Part shown: piece after piece, positions 5,885 to 8,387 of the stretch
Numbering within the stretch: the stretch's first letter is position 1
Layout of the letters: every line of letters starts with the position of its first letter
NCBI GenBank assembly: GCA_900545285.1
Contig: UQYK01000067.1
Location: forward strand, 1-8,387
Direction of reading: 5' to 3'
Origin: an uncultured Ruminococcus sp.
GTDB lineage: Bacteria; Bacillota; Clostridia; Oscillospirales; Ruminococcaceae
DNA: 8,387 nt
Program-made: the position numbers and the translations under genes
The notes under the pieces: model-generated
Databases searched by the model: none
Told to the model about the DNA's origin: nothing
What the model saw: only the letters and a program-made list of their open reading frames with translations

Positions 5885-5943
5885 TCAAAAAAATCGATTT
5901 TTTCAAAAAAATGCTTGACAAATGATTCCGGATGTGCTATACT
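5885..5943 (+). promoter_or_regulatory. Strong promoter of rplJ-rplL with A/T-tract upstream element
   Basis: TTGACA (5915-5920), 17-nt spacer, TATACT (5938-5943), extended by TG one base before the -10. Runs of A, T and A (about 5887-5911), spaced by roughly one helical turn, sit directly upstream like an UP element. The palindrome in these runs (AAAAAATCGATTTTTT) is all but GC-free and would be a poor terminator for the preceding reductase gene. Start is near 5950. Confidence 0.88.
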
Positions 5944-5949
5944 AATATA

Positions 5950-6075
5950 CGTTGTCAAACACAATATCGTATTCTAAAGACAGCTGGTGGCTTTTGCCGT
6001 AAGTCCAGCCGAGGAATGTGCAATGATTGAACTGTGAACACAGCGCACGATTCCCTGTCGAATCGTGCTTTTTTA
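5950..6075 (+). promoter_or_regulatory. L10 ribosomal protein leader
   Basis: The rplJL transcript begins with a leader of about 170 nt. It carries the recognised L10-binding fold: GCTGG (5983-5987) pairs with CCAGC (6005-6009), enclosing a GGC-TTTT-GCC hairpin (5989-5998) and the unpaired GTAAGT bulge. AAAGACAG precedes and CGAGG follows, as in Firmicutes L10 leaders. Excess L10(L12)4 complex binds this RNA and reduces expression of rplJ-rplL. Here the downstream attenuator at 6045-6074 provides the switch. Matching to Rfam L10_leader is by recall of the motif, not by a search. Confidence 0.85.
6045..6074 (+). terminator. Attenuator terminator in the L10 leader
   Basis: GCACGATTC (6045-6053) and GAATCGTGC (6060-6068) form a perfect 9-bp stem with a 6-nt loop, followed by six T (6069-6074), 46 nt before the rplJ start. 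Upstream GGAATGTGC (6013-6021) can pair instead with the 5' arm (GCAC 6045-6048 and ATTCC 6050-6054, one G bulged). That alternative fold would prevent termination. L10 binding just upstream, at 5983-6009, would favour the terminator. Confidence 0.87.
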
Positions 6076-6120
6076 TTGCGATTTCAGATACGATACCAAA
6101 ATTATCGGAGGTGAAATCTC

Positions 6121-6633
6121 ATGGCAAGTGAAAAGATTTTGGAAGTCAAGAAGGCAAAGGTTATTGCTCTGGAAGAACTCCTGAAGAACAGCGTATCTTT
6201 TGTTCTGGTTGACTACAAGGGCATCTCTGTAGAGGATGACACAAAGCTGCGTAAGGAACTCCGTGAAGCCGGCGTTCACTATGTTGTTGAAAAGAATTCT
6301 CTGCTGCGGTTTGCATTCAAGAACATGGGCATCGATGCATTTGACGAAGTACTGCACGGTACTACTGCTGTTGCACTGTCTAACGATGACCAGACTGCAC
6401 CGGCTCGTATCCTGGGCAAGTTTGCTGAGGAGCACGAAGAATACTTTAACCTGAAGGCAGGTTATGTAGAAGGTGTAGCATATGATGCTGCCGGCGTTGC
6501 TAAGCTGTCCAAGATCCCGTCCAAGGAAACCCTGCTGGCTCAGCTGGTTGGTTCTCTCCAGGGCCCGATCCAGAAGCTGGCTGCTACCCTGCAGGCTGTT
6601 GTGGACAGCAAGTCCGAGGACACTGCTGCATAA
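6121..6633 (+). CDS. rplJ: 50S ribosomal protein L10
   Basis: Base of the ribosomal stalk: its N-terminal domain binds 23S rRNA and its C-terminal helix carries L7/L12 dimers. The length of 170 aa is normal. The N-terminal domain shows LEVKKAKVIALEELLKNSVS, VLVDYKGISVEDDTKLRKEL and VVEKNSLLRFAF. The C-terminal part (about 140-165) is the Ala/Leu-rich L12-binding helix LVGSLQGPIQKLAATLQAVV. GGAGGTG precedes the ATG. It is followed by rplL after 61 nt and is under the control of its own leader. Confidence 0.98.
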   Translation: MASEKILEVKKAKVIALEELLKNSVSFVLVDYKGISVEDDTKLRKELREAGVHYVVEKNSLLRFAFKNMGIDAFDEVLHGTTAVALSNDDQTAPARILGKFAEEHEEYFNLKAGYVEGVAYDAAGVAKLSKIPSKETLLAQLVGSLQGPIQKLAATLQAVVDSKSEDTAA

Positions 6634-6637
6634 TTTT

Positions 6638-6658
6638 TGCAGAATTTCTCATTCTGCA
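6638..6658 (+). promoter_or_regulatory. Hairpin between rplJ and rplL
   Basis: TGCAGAAT (6638-6645) and ATTCTGCA (6651-6658) form a perfect 8-bp stem with a 5-nt loop. It begins 5 nt after the rplJ stop, with no following T-run. It may stabilise or process the rplL mRNA, which must be translated about four times more than rplJ. That role is inferred. Confidence 0.5.
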
Positions 6659-6694
6659 TCCGTTTGAAATCAAGTTATAAAGGAGATTATTATC

Positions 6695-7069
6695 ATGGCA
6701 TCTGAAAAGGTTTTAAAGTTCGTTGAAGATATCAAGGAACTGTCTGTACTGGAACTGGCTGAACTGGTTGACGCAATTCAGGAAGAATTTGGCGTAACTG
6801 CTGCTGTTGCAGCTGCTCCGGCAGCTGGCGGTGCTGCTGGCGGTGCTGAAGCTGAAAAGACTGAATTTGACGTAGTTCTGGCATCCTTCGGTGACGCTAA
6901 GATGGCTGTTATCAAGGCTGCTAAGGAAGCTCTGGGTCTGGGTCTGAAGGAAGCTAAGGCTGTTGTAGAATCTGCACCGGCTACCATCAAGGAAGCTTGC
7001 CCGAAGGCAGACGCTGAAGCTCTGAAGGCTAAGCTGGAAGAAGCTGGCGCAACAATCGAACTGAAGTAA
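6695..7069 (+). CDS. rplL: 50S ribosomal protein L7/L12
   Basis: Multicopy stalk protein that recruits translation factor GTPases. The 124 aa comprise an N-terminal dimerisation domain (residues 1-32, with LSVLELAELVDAIQEEFGV), an Ala/Gly-rich hinge (VAAAPAAGGAAGGAE), and a C-terminal factor-binding domain. That domain runs from EKTEFDVVL through KAAKEALGLGLKEAKAVVE to the end at ATIELK. AAAGGAG lies about 10 nt before the ATG. Codon use is narrow, as in highly expressed genes. A strong terminator follows, so rpoB is not in this transcription unit. Confidence 0.98.
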   Translation: MASEKVLKFVEDIKELSVLELAELVDAIQEEFGVTAAVAAAPAAGGAAGGAEAEKTEFDVVLASFGDAKMAVIKAAKEALGLGLKEAKAVVESAPATIKEACPKADAEALKAKLEEAGATIELK

Positions 7070-7113
7070 GTTTGATTGATACGTTACGATTTGTACAACC
7101 TCAGTGTTGTATG

Positions 7114-7146
7114 AAAAAAGGACATCTCTTCGGAGGTGTCCTTTTT
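7114..7146. terminator. Bidirectional terminator between rplL and the bofA-like gene
   Basis: GGACATCTC (7120-7128) pairs with GAGGTGTCC (7133-7141), with one G-T pair, around a stable UUCG tetraloop. T5 follows (7142-7146). The A6 run at 7114-7119 gives a T-run on the opposite strand, so the same hairpin terminates the convergent minus-strand cluster, whose last stop is at 7167. Confidence 0.92.
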
Positions 7147-7166
7147 ATTTTATTTGCCCTAATTTC

Positions 7167-7421
7167 TCAGATGGTAAAGTGCAGCACCACCATCAGAATC
7201 ACACCTGGCACACCAAGAATCCCTGCCTGTAACACATGCAGCAAATTCAGTGCCGGGCTGTACCCGATCCATGTCCCTGCATAATGTACCAGCAGTAATG
7301 CCAGCAGGCCGCTGCATGCGCCTGCCAAAAAAGAACGGATTTTATGCACACGCCGCATGTAATACAGAAACATCATGCCGCCCAGCACGCCCCATATTCC
7401 CCAAAAAATCGTTTGTTCCAT
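7167..7421 (-). CDS. BofA-family membrane protein (pro-sigma-K processing inhibitor-like)
   Basis: Small integral membrane protein of 84 aa, close to the family's usual 85-90. Three hydrophobic stretches are visible: about residues 4-21, 32-50 and 56-82. The last contains SPALNLLHVLQAGILGVPGVILMVVL, here cited as NLLHVLQAGILGVPGVILMV; the LG-PGV core (69-74) is the BofA hallmark. In Bacillus subtilis BofA, with SpoIVFA, holds the SpoIVFB protease inactive in the forespore outer membrane until pro-sigma-K should be cleaved. Many Clostridia keep BofA homologues whose role is less clear. ATG 7421 was preferred to a longer frame from 7484, because GGGAG lies 7 nt upstream and the longer frame overlaps the preceding gene. 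It starts 17 nt after that gene's stop, so the two are probably co-transcribed. Confidence 0.8.
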   Translation of the reverse strand: MEQTIFWGIWGVLGGMMFLYYMRRVHKIRSFLAGACSGLLALLLVHYAGTWIGYSPALNLLHVLQAGILGVPGVILMVVLHFTI

Positions 7422-7438
7422 GTTTTTCTCCCTTCCTT

Positions 7439-7798
7439 TCAGGTCAGCAGATATGCCAGTGCCATCAAAAGCTTTTTGTCGCACCCTTCCAAACCGCCTT
7501 CTTTATACAGCATGGCCATTAACGCCAGAATCAATACAGAATCTCCATCCAATTTGGAAAGAAGCTCTGCCGGATTCCATTGCGGCAGCAGTTCCGGAAG
7601 TCCTTTTTTTCGTCCTGCTGCTGCATTTTTTCCCGCTTGTTCTGCTTGCTTTGGCACACGTTCTGTCTCCTGCGGCGGATAATCGCCGCGCTGCCGTGCC
7701 GCAGGCGCGGAAAATGGGACACGCCCATGCATTTCATTCGCCCGGCGCATTGCATCCTGCCGCATTTGATTTTGCTCCTGCTGCGAAAATCGTGCCAT
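7439..7798 (-). CDS. Hypothetical protein, 119 aa
   Basis: I do not recognise a family. The N-terminal third is polar and Gln/Arg/Met-rich (MARFSQQEQNQMRQDAMRRA, 1-20). The middle (about 30-70) is a low-complexity Ala/Pro/Lys linker likely to be disordered. The C-terminus (about 80-119) is hydrophobic: DGDSVLILALMAMLYKEGG and then KKLLMALAYLLT, two short Leu/Ala/Met helices broken by a charged Gly-containing loop. No signal peptide is seen. AGGAGGTG stands 5-7 nt before the ATG, a strong translation signal supporting a real gene. It lies 98 nt downstream of the 120-aa gene and 17 nt upstream of the BofA-like gene on the same strand. A sporulation or membrane-associated role is possible from context only. 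Confidence 0.75.
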   Translation of the reverse strand: MARFSQQEQNQMRQDAMRRANEMHGRVPFSAPAARQRGDYPPQETERVPKQAEQAGKNAAAGRKKGLPELLPQWNPAELLSKLDGDSVLILALMAMLYKEGGLEGCDKKLLMALAYLLT

Positions 7799-7897
7799 CG
7801 TTCCACCTCCTGCATAGCCGGCCTGATTGATTTTGATTTTTGTTGCTTCTTAAAATATGTTTCGTATCCGGATGCCACAGACAAAAAGCAAGCCAAA

Positions 7898-8260
7898 CTA
7901 CAGCAAATCCTGTAGCAAGCCATTTTCCCTCACCGCACTGAATACCGCATATAATTTCAACAGCTTCACCGCCTGATCAATTTTTTTCTGCTTTCGCTCC
8001 TGTACATGCGGCCGAAGCGCCAGCAGCAACTTGGCATCCTCATCCTGACTCTGTACGGCGCCCATCAGTTCCTGCACCCGCAGTAGCATGCTCAAATCCA
8101 ATCCGCCGCCTTCGGAATCCGCATTCTGCGCCGCATCAGCGGAATTGGAGCCGTTTTCCTCGTCTTCCTCCTGCTGGAGCATTTGCGCCAGTTCCTGAAG
8201 CTGTTTGACACTTTCCGGATCAGATAAGACATTGCTCATTTTTTCCAGCATCTCTCCCAC
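7898..8260 (-). CDS. Hypothetical protein, 120 aa, GTG start
   Basis: Not assigned to a family. The N-terminus is amphipathic and helical (LEKMSNVLSDPESVKQLQEL), then an acidic linker (EEDEENGSNSADAAQNADSE, about 31-50), then a mostly helical C-terminus. That half holds LLALRPHVQERKQKKIDQAV followed by KLLKLYAVFSAVRENGLLQD, so a basic helix precedes a hydrophobic one. There is no signal peptide or clear membrane span. The GTG at 8260 is preferred because GAGGTG lies about 7 nt upstream. The in-frame ATG at 8251 has only a GGGAG 2 nt away, too close. It is the first gene of the three-gene minus-strand cluster ending in the BofA-like gene. Confidence 0.7.
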   Translation of the reverse strand: MGEMLEKMSNVLSDPESVKQLQELAQMLQQEEDEENGSNSADAAQNADSEGGGLDLSMLLRVQELMGAVQSQDEDAKLLLALRPHVQERKQKKIDQAVKLLKLYAVFSAVRENGLLQDLL

Positions 8261-8297
8261 TGTCCGTCACCTCTTTCCGATCTACGCTTTCATGTAT

Positions 8298-8314
8298 CGG
8301 CGGCTTAGCCGCCG
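8298..8314 (-). repeat. GC-rich inverted repeat upstream of the 120-aa gene
   Basis: CGGCGGC (8298-8304) and GCCGCCG (8308-8314) are perfect complements around 3 nt, 38 nt before the GTG start at 8260. No T-run follows on either strand, so a simple terminator is not supported. It may be the 3' end structure of an upstream minus-strand gene or a leader hairpin. I could not find a convincing promoter in 8261-8387. Confidence 0.45.
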
Positions 8315-8387
8315 CGCTCCCTCCCGGAAGATATTTTAGAACCTGTCTTCACAAGCGTATACACGTGTCTTTTCGGCAAATTTTGCT

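Noticed and set aside
5886..5911. A/T palindrome as terminator of the reductase gene
   Set aside because: The stem is almost entirely A-T pairs and would be too weak. It is better explained as upstream A/T tracts of the rplJ promoter.
7531..7923. Minus-strand 130-codon frame beginning MACYRICCSLACFLSV
   Set aside because: It lacks a ribosome binding site, overlaps the end of the 120-aa gene and runs antiphase through most of the 119-aa gene, which has a strong AGGAGGTG. It ends in low-complexity Lys/Gln sequence typical of a shadow frame.
8306..8387. Possible C-terminus of an upstream minus-strand gene (26 open codons ending at the TAA inside the GC-rich repeat)
   Set aside because: An open stretch this short is expected by chance about a third of the time, and the residues match nothing I recognise.
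1..8387. Mobile elements, CRISPR array, tRNA or rRNA genes
   Set aside because: I found no transposase or integrase reading frames, no spaced direct repeats, and no cloverleaf or rRNA sequence beyond the L1-stalk-like mRNA motifs.

Overview
The window looks like a spore-forming, low-to-mid-GC Firmicute of class Clostridia, probably in the Ruminococcaceae/Oscillospiraceae neighbourhood. The evidence is AGGAGG-type ribosome binding sites, sigma-A promoters with extended -10 boxes, a Firmicutes-style L10 leader, a four-cysteine L33, and a BofA-like gene. The genus cannot be fixed from sequence alone.

Layout. (1) Positions 1-1804, minus strand: two peptidoglycan precursor genes, ddl (D-Ala-D-Ala ligase) followed by murI (glutamate racemase, C-terminus cut off by the left window edge). 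(2) Positions 1805-2381: a 577-bp divergent intergenic region with promoters facing both ways, A/T tracts, and a long structured 5' leader for rpmG. (3) Positions 2382-4727, plus strand: rpmG-secE-nusG-rplK-rplA, closed by an intrinsic terminator. Both rplK and rplA are preceded by a GGTGGGAG...ACC(AC) motif resembling the 23S rRNA L1 stalk, so feedback by L1 is likely. (4) Positions 4801-5868: an aldo/keto reductase gene with its own consensus promoter, inserted between rplA and rplJ, which are adjacent in most bacteria. (5) Positions 5915-7146: the rplJ-rplL transcription unit with a strong promoter, an L10 leader with an attenuator and a visible competing antiterminator pairing, and a terminator that works in both orientations. 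rpoB does not follow. (6) Positions 7167-8260, minus strand, convergent with rplL: a three-gene cluster of small proteins. Two are unrecognised (120 and 119 aa) and the last is a BofA-family membrane protein (84 aa).

The ribosomal and transcription genes form two growth-linked units, each with a likely autogenous RNA control (L1 for rplK/rplA, L10 for rplJ/rplL). The least described part is the bofA-linked pair of small unknown proteins. Their context suggests a sporulation or envelope role, but that is inference from neighbourhood only.
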